From Tsukamurella ocularis (GTDB lineage Bacteria; Actinomycetota; Actinomycetes; Mycobacteriales; Mycobacteriaceae), in assembly GCF_024807615.1 (NCBI RefSeq), contig NZ_JANUCJ010000002.1:682001-746000 (forward strand): a DNA stretch of 64,000 nt, given 5' to 3'. The position numbers and the translations under genes are program-made. The notes under the pieces were generated by a model. It saw only the letters and a program-made list of their open reading frames with translations, was not told the DNA's origin and did not search any database. Every line of letters begins with the position of its first letter. Positions within the stretch are counted from its first letter, which is position 1. Positions 1 through 8,402 of this stretch are shown here, in pieces.

Positions 1-639
1 ATCTGTGCGGTCTTCGCCGCCGAGTTCTTGTGGCGCTGGCGCCAGGTGGGCTGGCACCGCCGATTCCTCCTCGTCAATTGGTACGAGATCCTCGGCATGA
101 TCCCCGCCGCCGTCGTGACCTCGCCCATCCCCCGCGCCTTCCGCATCATCCGCATCGCGGTCGCGCTGGCCAGGCTGGCCCGCGCCATCGACCGGATCTA
201 CGGGGACCGGATCACCGCGGCCGTCGTCAACCGGGCTACCGACACCGTCATCGACGCCGTCAAGCGGCCGATCACCGTGGCCGTCCTCGACGAAGTCGCG
301 GAGGTGCTCAAGTCCGGCCACTACACCAAGAACATCGCGGCCGCGCTCGAGGAGAACCAGCCCGAGATGACGGGCATGATCCTCGAGACGATCAAGAACG
401 ACCCGCAAACGAGGCGGGTCAAGTACATCCCGTTCCACGACGAGATCATCCAGTTGATCGTCGACACCACGTTCCGGATGGTGCTGCAAGTGCTCGCCGA
501 CGAGCGCACGGACGAACTGGTCGCCGACATGCTGCGCGAGAACATCGATCAGATCCGCGACTCCGTCAAGCGCAAGGAGGACGCGGCGGCGAGGGCGAAG
601 CCGGGCAACATCGCCGTCACACGGCACCCGGCCCCGTAA
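1..639 (+). CDS. Voltage-sensor/ion-channel-like membrane protein, C-terminal part
   Basis: The reading frame is open from the first base, so the gene starts outside the window. The visible 212 residues begin with an aromatic/arginine-rich linker and a hydrophobic helix ending in an arginine-spaced stretch (FRIIRIAVALARLARAIDR), which resembles the S4 voltage-sensor helix of bacterial ion-channel proteins. The remainder is a soluble, amphipathic, charged tail (about 150 residues) with no motif I recognise. The family call rests on the S4-like pattern alone; a generic membrane protein is the alternative. A 95-bp gap separates it from the next gene. Confidence 0.5.
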   Translation: MCAVFAAEFLWRWRQVGWHRRFLLVNWYEILGMIPAAVVTSPIPRAFRIIRIAVALARLARAIDRIYGDRITAAVVNRATDTVIDAVKRPITVAVLDEVAEVLKSGHYTKNIAAALEENQPEMTGMILETIKNDPQTRRVKYIPFHDEIIQLIVDTTFRMVLQVLADERTDELVADMLRENIDQIRDSVKRKEDAAARAKPGNIAVTRHPAP

Positions 640-734
640 CCGATCCGTTACGGCGCAGTCACCCCAGCTGAACCCCGCGGCAGCACGATTTCCCCAACCC
701 CGCGCCGCGTGGTGTGGGCCGGAAGGGAACAACC

Positions 735-2432
735 GTGACCGCACTGCAACCCGCGGAAGCCGACGGCGCACCGTCGACCGCGCTCCGCGACGCCGCCGCG
801 CGCGAGACGCTCGAGGACTACACCCTGCGGTTCGCGCCGCGCAGCTACCGCAAGTGGGGGCCGGCCGTGGTGGCCACCTCGGCGCTGGGCGGCATCGCCT
901 ACCTCGCCGATTTCGCCATCGGCGCGAACATCGGCATCGCGAACGGCACCGGCAACGCGTTGTGGGGTATCGGCTTCTTCGCGCTGGTCATCGTACTGAC
1001 CGGTTACCCGCTGGCGTATTACGCGGCGCGGTACAACATCGACCTCGACCTCATCACCCGCGGCAGCGGTTTCGGCTACTACGGCTCGGTGCTGACGAAC
1101 GTGATCTTCGCGTCGTTCACCTTCATCTTCTTCGCCCTTGAGGGCTCGATCATGGCGCAGGGCCTTGAACTCGGCCTGGGCATCCCGCTCTGGCTCGGAT
1201 ATCTGCTCTCGTCAGTGCTGATCATCCCGCTGGTGATCTACGGCATGAACACGCTCGCGAAGCTGCAGGTGTGGACGACCCCGTTGTGGCTCGTGATGAT
1301 GGTGCTGCCGTTCGGCTACCTGCTGTTCAAGCACCCGGAGGCCATCGGCGACTTCTTCGCCTTCGGCGGCATCGACACCGCCACCGGCGAGCCCCTGCAC
1401 AAGGGCGTCAGCTTCGCCGGCACCATGCTCGCCGCGGGCGTGTGCCTCTCGCTGATCGCGCAGATCGCCGAGCAGATCGACTACCTGCGCTTCATGCCGC
1501 CCAAGACCCCCGAGAACTCTCGTCGCTGGTGGACCGCCGTGATCACCGCGGGCCCCGGCTGGGTGTTCTTCGGCGCCATCAAGCAGATCGTCGGTCTTTT
1601 CCTGGCCGTCTACCTGATCGGGATCACCATCGACAACGCCGGCATCGCGAACCAGCCGGTCCACCAGTTCGTGGAGATCTACCAGGACTTCCTGCCGCAC
1701 TGGCTCGCGCTCACCCTCGCCGTGATCCTCGTGGTGATCAGCCAGATCAAGATCAACGTGACCAACGCGTACTCGGGCTCGCTGGCGTGGACCAACAGCT
1801 TCACCCGCGTCACCAAGACCTACCCCGGTCGCCTGGTGTTCCTCGTGTTCAACGTCGTCATCGCGATCGTGCTCATGGAGGCCGACATGTTCAGCTTCCT
1901 CAACAATCTGCTGAACTTCTACGCCAACTGCGGCATCGCCTGGATCGTCGCCGTCGCCAGCGACATCGCGATCAACAAGTACCTGCTGAAGATCTCGCCG
2001 AAGGTCCCCGAGTTCCGCCGCGGCATGCTCTACGACATCAACCCCGTCGGCTTCGTCTCGGTGATCGTCGCGGCCGGGCTCTCCATCGCCGCGTTCTTCG
2101 GGCTCCTCGGCTCGGGCCTGCAGCCCTACTCACCGCTGGTCGCCCTGGTCCTCGCACTCGTGCTGCCTCCGGCCCTCGCCGTCGCTACACGGGGCAAGTA
2201 CTACCTGCGCCGGTCCGACGACGGCATCGACCTGCCGATGTTCGACGAGTACGGCAATCCGTCGGGCGAGAAGCTCCTGTGCTGCGTGACCGGTGTCGAG
2301 TTCGAGCGGCCCGACATGGTGGCCTCCGCGGTGCCCGGCGCCGACGGCAGGAAGCAGTACATCAGCTCGCTGGCCCTGTCGACCGACAAGTCGGGCGCGC
2401 ACGTCCTGCCCGCGGATCCGCCGGTGCAGTAG
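735..2432 (+). CDS. NCS1-family nucleobase/hydantoin-type permease
   Basis: A 565-residue integral membrane protein with about 12 hydrophobic segments. The N-terminal block DYTLRFAPRSYRKWGPAVV followed by GGIAYLADFAIGANIGIANG is typical of NCS1 (codB/purine-cytosine permease) symporters, which import nucleobases or related heterocycles with a cation. GTG 735 is preferred over the in-frame GTG 714 because AAGGG lies 8-9 bases upstream of it. The C-terminal ~70 residues are hydrophilic. It sits upstream of an FmdB-like protein and a formamidase, so a role in importing a nitrogen source is plausible; the actual substrate cannot be read from sequence. Confidence 0.85.
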   Translation: MTALQPAEADGAPSTALRDAAARETLEDYTLRFAPRSYRKWGPAVVATSALGGIAYLADFAIGANIGIANGTGNALWGIGFFALVIVLTGYPLAYYAARYNIDLDLITRGSGFGYYGSVLTNVIFASFTFIFFALEGSIMAQGLELGLGIPLWLGYLLSSVLIIPLVIYGMNTLAKLQVWTTPLWLVMMVLPFGYLLFKHPEAIGDFFAFGGIDTATGEPLHKGVSFAGTMLAAGVCLSLIAQIAEQIDYLRFMPPKTPENSRRWWTAVITAGPGWVFFGAIKQIVGLFLAVYLIGITIDNAGIANQPVHQFVEIYQDFLPHWLALTLAVILVVISQIKINVTNAYSGSLAWTNSFTRVTKTYPGRLVFLVFNVVIAIVLMEADMFSFLNNLLNFYANCGIAWIVAVASDIAINKYLLKISPKVPEFRRGMLYDINPVGFVSVIVAAGLSIAAFFGLLGSGLQPYSPLVALVLALVLPPALAVATRGKYYLRRSDDGIDLPMFDEYGNPSGEKLLCCVTGVEFERPDMVASAVPGADGRKQYISSLALSTDKSGAHVLPADPPVQ

Positions 2433-2449
2433 GGGCGCACGTCTCGTGC

Positions 2450-2884
2450 TCAGGCGCCCGACGGTGCCCCGACCTCCCCGGTCGGTGCACCGTCGTCGGC
2501 GTCCCGCTCCCGCAGGTGCATCAGGATCTCGGCGTGGCCCTGCAGGAAGGCCCGCTCGTCGAGCTTCTTGCGGCGCATCCACCCCGTCACCTCGGAATTG
2601 CATTTGCTCGCATTGCACGAACGGCACGCGGGTACCACGTTCTGCTGGGTGTAGCGGCCGCCGCTCGAGATCGGGAGAACGCAGTCCTTCTGATAGGGCC
2701 CCGGTCCCCCGCAATAGGCGCATACGCCCCACAAGCCGACGAGCTCGTCCCACTGTGCGCCGGTCAGATCGTTGTCGGCGGCAGCCACGCGCTTCGCCCT
2801 GCGGCGGGCGATCCTCGCCTTGCGCGTCCGTGACACGGGCGGCCTCGTCCGCTTCGGCGGGGGCGTGGACGACTCGGCTGGCAC
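2450..2884 (-). CDS. HNH endonuclease-like protein with altered first catalytic residue
   Basis: A 144-residue protein with a basic N-terminus and a C-terminal HNH/zinc domain: Cys55-Cys58 and Cys87-Cys90 form the two knuckles and Asn82 the central N. The position usually occupied by the first histidine (D-H) is Asp67-Cys68. The tail (CNSEVTGWMRRKKLDERAF) is conserved in actinobacterial relatives as far as I recall. I chose GTG 2884 because TATCGT ends 6 bases before it; a frame continuing to GTG 2962 would run into the fmdB start. The gene faces the permease tail-to-tail with only 17 bases between. Function may be nucleic-acid binding or cleavage. Confidence 0.75.
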   Translation of the reverse strand: MPAESSTPPPKRTRPPVSRTRKARIARRRAKRVAAADNDLTGAQWDELVGLWGVCAYCGGPGPYQKDCVLPISSGGRYTQQNVVPACRSCNASKCNSEVTGWMRRKKLDERAFLQGHAEILMHLRERDADDGAPTGEVGAPSGA

Positions 2885-2890
2885 GGGCTC

Positions 2891-2896
2891 ACGATA
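2891..2896 (-). promoter_or_regulatory. -10-like hexamer of the HNH gene
   Basis: TATCGT on the minus strand, 6 bases before GTG 2884, consistent with a leaderless start. Confidence 0.45.
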
Positions 2897-2952
2897 CCCA
2901 CGAGATTCACTACCGATTCGGTAATTACCCTCCGGCGGCCCCGCGAAAGGAA

Positions 2953-2958
2953 TACCGT
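2953..2958 (+). promoter_or_regulatory. -10-like hexamer of the FmdB gene
   Basis: TACCGT, 6 bases before ATG 2965. It is back-to-back with the HNH promoter, so about 60 bp holds both divergent promoters. Confidence 0.45.
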
Positions 2959-2964
2959 CCACTC

Positions 2965-3249
2965 ATGCCTACGTATGAATTCCGCTGCGCCCGTTGCGGA
3001 CCGTTCGACGCCACCTTCAGCATGCGCGACGTCCCTGACGCCACGGCGTGTCGCTGCGGCGATCCGGCTCCGCGGGGGGTGACAGCGCCGCAGATCGGCC
3101 GCGCCGACCGCGGCGCGATGCGACTCCTCGACGCCACGAAGGCCACCGCCGAACGACCCGCCGTCGTCGGCTCCCCCGCGGGCGCGCCGCGCCCGGGCCG
3201 CGGGCCGGCACCGTCGGACCCGCGGCACGCGCACCTGCCCCGCCCCTGA
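2965..3249 (+). CDS. fmdB: FmdB-family zinc-ribbon protein
   Basis: A 94-residue protein starting MPTYEFRCARCG, the hallmark of the FmdB putative regulatory family (CxxC zinc ribbon, residues 8-11). The second knuckle is ACRCG, i.e. C-x-C rather than the usual CxxC, so metal binding may differ. The second half is proline/arginine-rich and looks disordered. It lies 43 bp upstream of the formamidase gene; in the family's namesake operon FmdB accompanies acetamidase/formamidase, so a regulatory or accessory role for the amidase is a family-based inference. Confidence 0.8.
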   Translation: MPTYEFRCARCGPFDATFSMRDVPDATACRCGDPAPRGVTAPQIGRADRGAMRLLDATKATAERPAVVGSPAGAPRPGRGPAPSDPRHAHLPRP

Positions 3250-3292
3250 GCTCGCACCCGAGAAGGTCCACCGAAAAAGAGAGGTCCGTCCC

Positions 3293-4549
3293 ATGCCAGA
3301 GGTCGTATTCCCACTCGATTCCTCGAAGAAGTTCACCGATCAGGAGAAGATCGGCCACAACCGCTGGCACTACGCCATCCCGCCGGCGGTCACCGTCAAA
3401 CCGGGTGACACCTTCCGGGTGCACTGCCGGGAGTGGTTCGACGGGGCCATCCACAACGACGACTCGGCCGAGGACATCCTCCATGCGCCGCTGACGACGG
3501 TGCACACGCTGTCCGGGCCGATCGCCGTCGAGGGCGCGAAGCCGGGCGACCTGCTCATCGTGGACATCGTGGACGTGGGTCCGATCCCCCAGGAGGACAG
3601 TGGCCCGCTCGCCGGGCAGGGCTGGGGCTACACCGGCATCTTCGCCAAGGAGAACGGCGGCGGCTTCCTCACCGACCAGTTCCCCGATGCGTACAAGGCG
3701 ATCTGGGACTTCACCGGGCACACCGCCACCTCGCGGCACGTGCCGCACGTGAGCTTCACCGGGATCATCCACCCGGGCCTCATGGGCACGGCGCCATCGA
3801 AGGACCTGCTGGCCCGCTGGAACGCCCGCGAGGCCGCGTTGATCGCGACCGACCCGGACCGCGTGCCGCCCCTGGCACTGCCGCCCGAGCCGAACGACGC
3901 CGTCCTCGGCAGCCTCACCGGCGACGCCTTCACCGCGGCCGCGGCGGAGGCCGCCCGCACCGCACCGCCCCGCGAGAACGGCGGCAACCAGGACATCAAG
4001 AACCTGACCCGCGGCACCCGCGTCTTCTACCCGGTGTTCGTGGACGGCGCGAACCTGTCGGTCGGCGACCTGCACTTCAGCCAGGGCGACGGCGAGATCA
4101 CCTTCTGCGGCGCCATCGAGATGGGCGGCTTCATCGACCTACACGTCGACATCATCTCCGGCGGGATGGAGACCTACGGCGTCAGCGAGAACGCCATCTT
4201 CCTACCCGGCGGCGACGTGGGCCCGCGGTACGAGCAGTTCCTCGCCTTCTCCGGGACGTCGGTGACCCTCGACGGCGAGCAGCGGTACCTGGACTCGCAC
4301 CTGTCGTACCAGCGTGCCTGCCTGCACGCGATCGACTACCTCACCAAGTTCGGCTACAGCCCGGAGCAGGCATACCTCTTGCTCGGTGCAGCACCGATCG
4401 AGGGCCGTCTGTCCGGCGTCGTCGACATCCCGAACTCCTGTGCCACGGTGTACATCCCGACATCGATCTTCGACTTCGACGTGACGCCGGGCAAGGACGG
4501 CCCGGTGCAGATCGATCCCGGTCAAGGTGCGCCGCGCGCGTCGCGCTGA
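3293..4549 (+). CDS. fmdA: Formamidase (FmdA/AmdA family)
   Basis: A 418-residue protein of the acetamidase/formamidase family, which hydrolyses formamide to formate and ammonia (or short amides). Recognisable blocks are GHNRWHYAIPP near the N-terminus, WFDGAIHNDDSAEDI, the IEGAKPGDLL-like IAVEGAKPGDLL, HVSFTGIIHPGLMGTAPS, and GDLHFSQGDGEITFCGAIE with the family cysteine/glutamate region. Length matches full-length formamidases. An AGAGAGG element precedes ATG 3293. With the permease and FmdB gene it forms a same-strand cassette likely serving nitrogen acquisition. Downstream is an inverted repeat suited to termination. Confidence 0.92.
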   Translation: MPEVVFPLDSSKKFTDQEKIGHNRWHYAIPPAVTVKPGDTFRVHCREWFDGAIHNDDSAEDILHAPLTTVHTLSGPIAVEGAKPGDLLIVDIVDVGPIPQEDSGPLAGQGWGYTGIFAKENGGGFLTDQFPDAYKAIWDFTGHTATSRHVPHVSFTGIIHPGLMGTAPSKDLLARWNAREAALIATDPDRVPPLALPPEPNDAVLGSLTGDAFTAAAAEAARTAPPRENGGNQDIKNLTRGTRVFYPVFVDGANLSVGDLHFSQGDGEITFCGAIEMGGFIDLHVDIISGGMETYGVSENAIFLPGGDVGPRYEQFLAFSGTSVTLDGEQRYLDSHLSYQRACLHAIDYLTKFGYSPEQAYLLLGAAPIEGRLSGVVDIPNSCATVYIPTSIFDFDVTPGKDGPVQIDPGQGAPRASR

Positions 4550-4570
4550 TCCACCCCGAGCCCCCGGCAC

Positions 4571-4610
4571 CGGGTGCGCGGCCACGGCGAACCGCCGCCC
4601 GCGCACCGGG
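4571..4610. terminator. Inverted repeat between convergent genes
   Basis: Arms GGTGCGCGG (4573-4581) and CCGCGCACC (4599-4607) form a 9-bp perfect stem with an internal structured loop between fmdA and the convergent secreted-protein gene. No U-tract, as usual for high-GC actinobacterial terminators. Confidence 0.5.
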
Positions 4611-4632
4611 GCCGAGGCGTACCGGGCCGGGA

Positions 4633-5067
4633 TCAGCGCGGGAAGGGCAAGCCCGGGGGGATGGTGATCGTGCGCGGCGCGCCCGGCGGCAGGTCGATCC
4701 CGGGCGGGATGACCACGGTCGTCGGGTACGGCTGGGTGGTCGTCGGGGCAACGGCCGTCGTCGTCTCCGCCGTCGGGTAGGTCGTGGTGGGCGCGACGTA
4801 CGGTGTGCCGCCCGCGGGCGGCTGCTGGGTGGCCGTCGGGGCCGGCGCCGTGGTCGTGGTCGCCGGCGAGGTCGAGACGGAGGCGGACGCGCCGGACGAC
4901 GGGCGCGCGGGCGCGCTCTGCGCCGCCGAGGGATTCACGGTGAAGGAGGGAACCGACCCGGGATCCGACGGGGCGCAGGCAACCGCCGCGCCGCACGCCG
5001 CGAGGACTGCCGCACCGGCGAGGGCCTTGCGGAACGCGGCCGTGTTCGTGATCACAGTGAATGCCAT
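4633..5067 (-). CDS. Small Pro/Thr/Ala-rich secreted protein or lipoprotein
   Basis: A 144-residue product with a signal peptide (MAFTVITNTAAFRKALAGAA) leading to LAAC, an acceptable lipobox, and a second cysteine (VACAPS) a few residues later. The mature part is low-complexity, rich in S/T/A/P with several TTTT and PTAT runs and a C-terminal IPPGIDLPPGAP...IPPGLPFPR segment. There is no enzymatic motif. It lies outside the much longer open frame that continues upstream to 6363, which is antisense-like noise in the MATE gene. A cell-wall-spanning or surface linker role is a guess. Confidence 0.65.
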   Translation of the reverse strand: MAFTVITNTAAFRKALAGAAVLAACGAAVACAPSDPGSVPSFTVNPSAAQSAPARPSSGASASVSTSPATTTTAPAPTATQQPPAGGTPYVAPTTTYPTAETTTAVAPTTTQPYPTTVVIPPGIDLPPGAPRTITIPPGLPFPR

Positions 5068-5108
5068 ATGCGCTATCCGATCGTATTCGGCGCCGCATTG
5101 CAAGCCGA

Positions 5109-6464
5109 TCAGGCCGGCGCGGTGCCCACCCGTTCCCACCGGTGCCCCTGGAACCGGACGACCACGGCGGCGCAGCGGAGCACCATGAACGCCGCCAGGC
5201 CGGACCAGATCCCGGCCAGGCCCCAGCCGAAGGCGTACGAGAGCCAGATCAGCGGCAGGAAGCCGACGAGCGCCGCAGCCATCGTCGCGGATCGGAGGTA
5301 TGCGGCATCCGCGGCGCCGAGCAGCACCCCGTCGAGCGCGAAGACCACGCCCGCGACGGGGATCATCCCGACGAGGAACCACCACGGCACGGTGAGGGCG
5401 TCGAGCACCGCGGCGTCGGCGGTGAAGAGCCTGGGGAGGGTGCCCTGCAGCGCGGCGAGGGCCGCGGCGATCACGACCGCGAAGACCGTGGACCACGCGG
5501 TGACCCGGCGGCCCAGAGACCGCGCCGCGCCGGTGTTCCCCGCCCCGAGGGCGGCGCCGACGAGCGTCTGCGCCGCGATGGCCAGGGAGTCCAGCACGAG
5601 CGCCACGAAGTTCCACAGCTGCATCGCGATCTGGTGTGCGCCCACGTACTGCGCGCCCGCCCGCGCGGCCACCGCGCCCGCGGAGACGAAGCAGATCTGG
5701 AAGGAGAGGCTCCGCACGATCAGGTCGCGCCCCAGCACCAGCTGCGCGCGCACCAGGTCGAGGCGCGGCCGCAGCGCCGCGACGGTGCCTCCGCCGCCCG
5801 CCCGGGCCGCGCGCACGACGGCCCCGAGGAAGAGCACGCCGCTCACGATCTGCCCGGCCAGGTTCGCCCACGCTGAGCCGACGAGGCCGAGCTCGGGCGC
5901 ACCGCCCCAGCCGAAGACGAGGACGGGGCACAGCACCGTCGAGAGGCCCAGCCCGACCAGTACGAAGAGCAGGGGTGCGCGGGGCCGCTGCACGCCGCGG
6001 AGCCAACCATTGCCTGCCATCGTGATCAGGATCAGCGGGATCCCGAACGAGGCCACCCGCAGCCACGACTCGGCGGCCTCGGCGATCTCCGCGCGACCGG
6101 CGATCACGCGCGTGATCGGGCCGGCGAAACCCTGCACGAGCGCCAGCAGAACGGTGCCGACGGCGAGCGCGATCCACGTCGCCTGCACGCCCTCGACGAC
6201 GGCGCCGCCAGGGTCGCCCGCACCGTACCGGCGGGCCGACCGCGACGTGGTCCCGTACGAGAGGAAGGTCAGCTGCGTCGAGACGGTCGCGAGGATCAGG
6301 CCGCCGACCGCCAGGCCGGCCAGCGGCAGCGCGCCCAGGCGGCCGATGACGGCGGTGTCCCACAGCAGGTACAGGGGCTCCGCCGCGAGTACCCCGAGGG
6401 CGGGCAGGGCCTGCCCGACAATGCGCCGGCCGAGCCCGGTGGGCACAGCGGCGGTCTCGGTCAC
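5109..6464 (-). CDS. dinF: MATE-family efflux transporter (DinF-like)
   Basis: A 451-residue transporter with 12 hydrophobic segments in two homologous halves (EPLYLLWDTAVIGRLG ... QLWNFVALVLDSLAIAAQTLVG). MATE proteins export cationic compounds using H+ or Na+ gradients. GTG 6464 is chosen: it follows the stop of the DHH phosphoesterase gene by 20 bases, whereas the open frame continues upstream to 6632 inside that gene. In M. tuberculosis dinF (Rv2836c) occupies the same place downstream of Rv2837c, so the order is ancestral and translation is likely coupled to the rbfA-DHH transcript. Confidence 0.88.
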   Translation of the reverse strand: MTETAAVPTGLGRRIVGQALPALGVLAAEPLYLLWDTAVIGRLGALPLAGLAVGGLILATVSTQLTFLSYGTTSRSARRYGAGDPGGAVVEGVQATWIALAVGTVLLALVQGFAGPITRVIAGRAEIAEAAESWLRVASFGIPLILITMAGNGWLRGVQRPRAPLLFVLVGLGLSTVLCPVLVFGWGGAPELGLVGSAWANLAGQIVSGVLFLGAVVRAARAGGGGTVAALRPRLDLVRAQLVLGRDLIVRSLSFQICFVSAGAVAARAGAQYVGAHQIAMQLWNFVALVLDSLAIAAQTLVGAALGAGNTGAARSLGRRVTAWSTVFAVVIAAALAALQGTLPRLFTADAAVLDALTVPWWFLVGMIPVAGVVFALDGVLLGAADAAYLRSATMAAALVGFLPLIWLSYAFGWGLAGIWSGLAAFMVLRCAAVVVRFQGHRWERVGTAPA

Positions 6465-6484
6465 GCAGTTCCCGTCATGCGAGA

Positions 6485-7429
6485 TCAGACCCGGGCGAGA
6501 AAGGCGACGACCACGTCGTCGCTCGTCCCGGTGGCGGAGTAGCCCGCGGCGAGCCGGTGACCGCCACCGCCGAAGCCGCGCGCGACCTCGGAGACGTCGA
6601 GGTCGGTGCGCGCCCGCAACGACGCGGACCATTCACCGCTGTCGCTCTCCTTGAAGAGGGCAGCGACCTCGCAGTCCTCGGCAGTGCGCAGCAGGTCGAT
6701 GAGCGATTCCGCGGCGTCCCAGCCGAGCGGCCCACGATCGGCCGCGCGGCACACGGCGTACACCGCGCCCCGGCCGCCGAAGGCCTCGGGCACCGCGGTC
6801 GCCGAGCCCAGCACCGCGGCGACCATGGCGAACCAGGCCCGCGGGTGGCTGTCGAGCAGGTCCCGCGACAGCGCGCGTCCCTGCGCACCCGCGGCGAGGA
6901 GCCGACCCGCCATCACATGCCCGGCGGGCGTCGCCCAGCGGAACGAGCCCGTGTCGGTGATCAGCCCCGCGTACAGGCAGTCCGCCGTCCCGGGATCCAG
7001 CTCCGCACCGAGCGCGTCGACGACCGCGAGCACGAGTTCTGTCGTACAGTTCGCGGCGGGGTCGATCAGGTCGACGGAGCCGAATCCGGTGTTCGTCGCG
7101 TGGTGGTCGATGACGACCCGGACGGGGTGGCCGTGGAAGGACTCCTCGAGCCCCGCGAGTCGCTCGGCGCTCGCGCAGTCGACCGCCACGGCGACCTCCG
7201 CATCCGCGTTCGGCGCGGTGAAGCCGTCGACGCCGGGGAGCAGACCGATCCCGGACGGCAGATCCGGACCCGGGTGGCTGACGGTGACGTGGGCGCCGCG
7301 GGCGCGCAGCACCCGCGCGAGGCCCAGTCCCGAGCCGAGAGTGTCGGCGTCGGGGCGCACGTGGCAGTACACCGCCACACTGCGCGCACCGTCCAGCGCC
7401 GCCGCGGCGGCGACGACGGCGTCGGTCAC
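6485..7429 (-). CDS. DHH/DHHA1 phosphoesterase (NrnA/CnpB-like)
   Basis: A 314-residue enzyme with the DHH metal-binding motifs: [12 protein letters not shown] (residues 23-34), DCASAER, DHHATN and, in the DHHA1 domain, [12 protein letters not shown]. Relatives degrade nanoRNA, pAp and in mycobacteria c-di-AMP/pApA (Rv2837c, CnpB). Motif I has PDAD instead of the more common PDGD, as I recall is also true of the mycobacterial protein. Its ATG overlaps the rbfA stop by 4 bases (ATGA), so the two are translationally coupled. Substrate range cannot be decided from sequence. Confidence 0.9.
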   Translation of the reverse strand: MTDAVVAAAAALDGARSVAVYCHVRPDADTLGSGLGLARVLRARGAHVTVSHPGPDLPSGIGLLPGVDGFTAPNADAEVAVAVDCASAERLAGLEESFHGHPVRVVIDHHATNTGFGSVDLIDPAANCTTELVLAVVDALGAELDPGTADCLYAGLITDTGSFRWATPAGHVMAGRLLAAGAQGRALSRDLLDSHPRAWFAMVAAVLGSATAVPEAFGGRGAVYAVCRAADRGPLGWDAAESLIDLLRTAEDCEVAALFKESDSGEWSASLRARTDLDVSEVARGFGGGGHRLAAGYSATGTSDDVVVAFLARV

Positions 7430-7893
7430 CGCTCGGCTCCGTCCGGTTCGTCGTCCGCGTCCTCATCGTCGTGCTTGTAGGGGTCCGCCTCGCCCGCGGG
7501 CTTCGCGGTGGCGGCGACGGCGGCGACGCGCTCGTCCTGCTCGCGGGCCTTGGCGAGCAGTGCCTCCATGTTCGCGACGGCGGCGGGCACCCCGTCGAGC
7601 TCGAAGCGCAAAGTGGGCGTGAACCGCACGCCCGTGCCCGCCCCCACCTTGCTACGGAGCTGCCCACGGGCCTTCTCCAGGCCGGCGGCGGCCGCCTCGT
7701 AGTCGGGCTCGACGTCGAGCGTCGGACCCATGACGGTGTAGAAGACCGTCGCATCGTGCAGGTCGTTGGTCACGCGAGTATCAGTGACGGTGACGTAGTC
7801 GAGCCGCGGATCCTTGATGTCGTGCTCGATCGCGGTCGCGACGATGGTCCCGATCCGCTTGGCGAGCCGAGCGGCCCGTGCCGGGTCAGCCAT
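7426..7893 (-). CDS. rbfA: Ribosome-binding factor A
   Basis: A 155-residue RbfA, a KH-type 30S maturation factor acting on the 16S rRNA 5' helix. The core ([24 protein letters not shown] ... [13 protein letters not shown]) spans residues ~8-125; the last 30 residues are an acidic, low-complexity tail ([15 protein letters not shown]) seen in other actinobacteria. A GGGAGGGA element precedes ATG 7893. It lies downstream of infB but is separated from it by a DUF503 gene and a strong terminator, unlike the compact infB-rbfA arrangement in many bacteria. Confidence 0.95.
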   Translation of the reverse strand: MADPARAARLAKRIGTIVATAIEHDIKDPRLDYVTVTDTRVTNDLHDATVFYTVMGPTLDVEPDYEAAAAGLEKARGQLRSKVGAGTGVRFTPTLRFELDGVPAAVANMEALLAKAREQDERVAAVAATAKPAGEADPYKHDDEDADDEPDGAER

Positions 7894-8029
7894 GGCCAGT
7901 CCCTCCCTTACGCGTCGAACGGTCGATCAGTGGAACGGTGTGATCAACCGATGGAACAGCGAGCATATCCCGGTGTGGGACTGCAGCGACGGCACCTGCG
8001 TCCACCACACTCAATCCCGTGCCGGGGCT

Positions 8030-8332
8030 TCAGTCCTCCGGCCCCCAGAGGCGCCGACGCACCGATAACAGTTCCACCTCGGGATGCCCCGCGGCGGTGC
8101 GTTCGCACCGATCGAGGACCTCTCCGACGTGGCCCGCGTCCGGACCGACCAGCCCCACGCCGATCAGAGCGCGACGGTGCAGATCCTGGTAGCCCACCTC
8201 GGCGGTGCTGACGGAGAACCGTCGCAGCTCCGCGAGGATCGGCCGGAGCACGGAACGCTTGTGCTTGAGCGAGTGCACGTCGCCCAGCAGCAGATCTATC
8301 TCAAGGACACCTGTGAACATCTGTCGGGCCAC
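8030..8332 (-). CDS. DUF503 family protein (YlxP-like)
   Basis: A 100-residue small protein with the DUF503 signature: FTGVLEIDLLLGDVHSLKHKRSVLRPI followed by an alternating-charge α/β segment and SVAEVGYQDLHRRA-like text. Family members neighbour infB and rbfA in many Gram-positives (YlxP in Bacillus) and are suspected to act in ribosome function, but no activity is established. GTG 8332 is used; ATG 8320 (MFTGVLE) is an equally credible start that matches the usual family N-terminus. A 136-bp gap to rbfA holds no gene. Confidence 0.8.
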   Translation of the reverse strand: MARQMFTGVLEIDLLLGDVHSLKHKRSVLRPILAELRRFSVSTAEVGYQDLHRRALIGVGLVGPDAGHVGEVLDRCERTAAGHPEVELLSVRRRLWGPED

Positions 8333-8354
8333 CCGGCCCAGGGGATAGTCGGGC

Positions 8355-8389
8355 GGGTGCGGCCGGCGCAGGTCGCGCCGGCCGCACCC
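8355..8389 (-). terminator. Strong hairpin downstream of infB
   Basis: A perfect 15-bp GC stem (8355-8369 pairs with 8375-8389) with loop AGGTC, 13 bases after the infB stop. It should end the rimP-nusA-ylxR-infB transcript before the DUF503 gene. Confidence 0.75.
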
Positions 8390-8402
8390 GGCCGAAGGAA
8401 CA

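Noticed and set aside
3433-6654. A 1,073-codon plus-strand open frame across formamidase, the secreted protein and MATE genes
   Set aside because: It is antisense or out-of-frame to three well-supported genes and its translation is Arg/Pro/Ala noise, a common artefact of 70% G+C.
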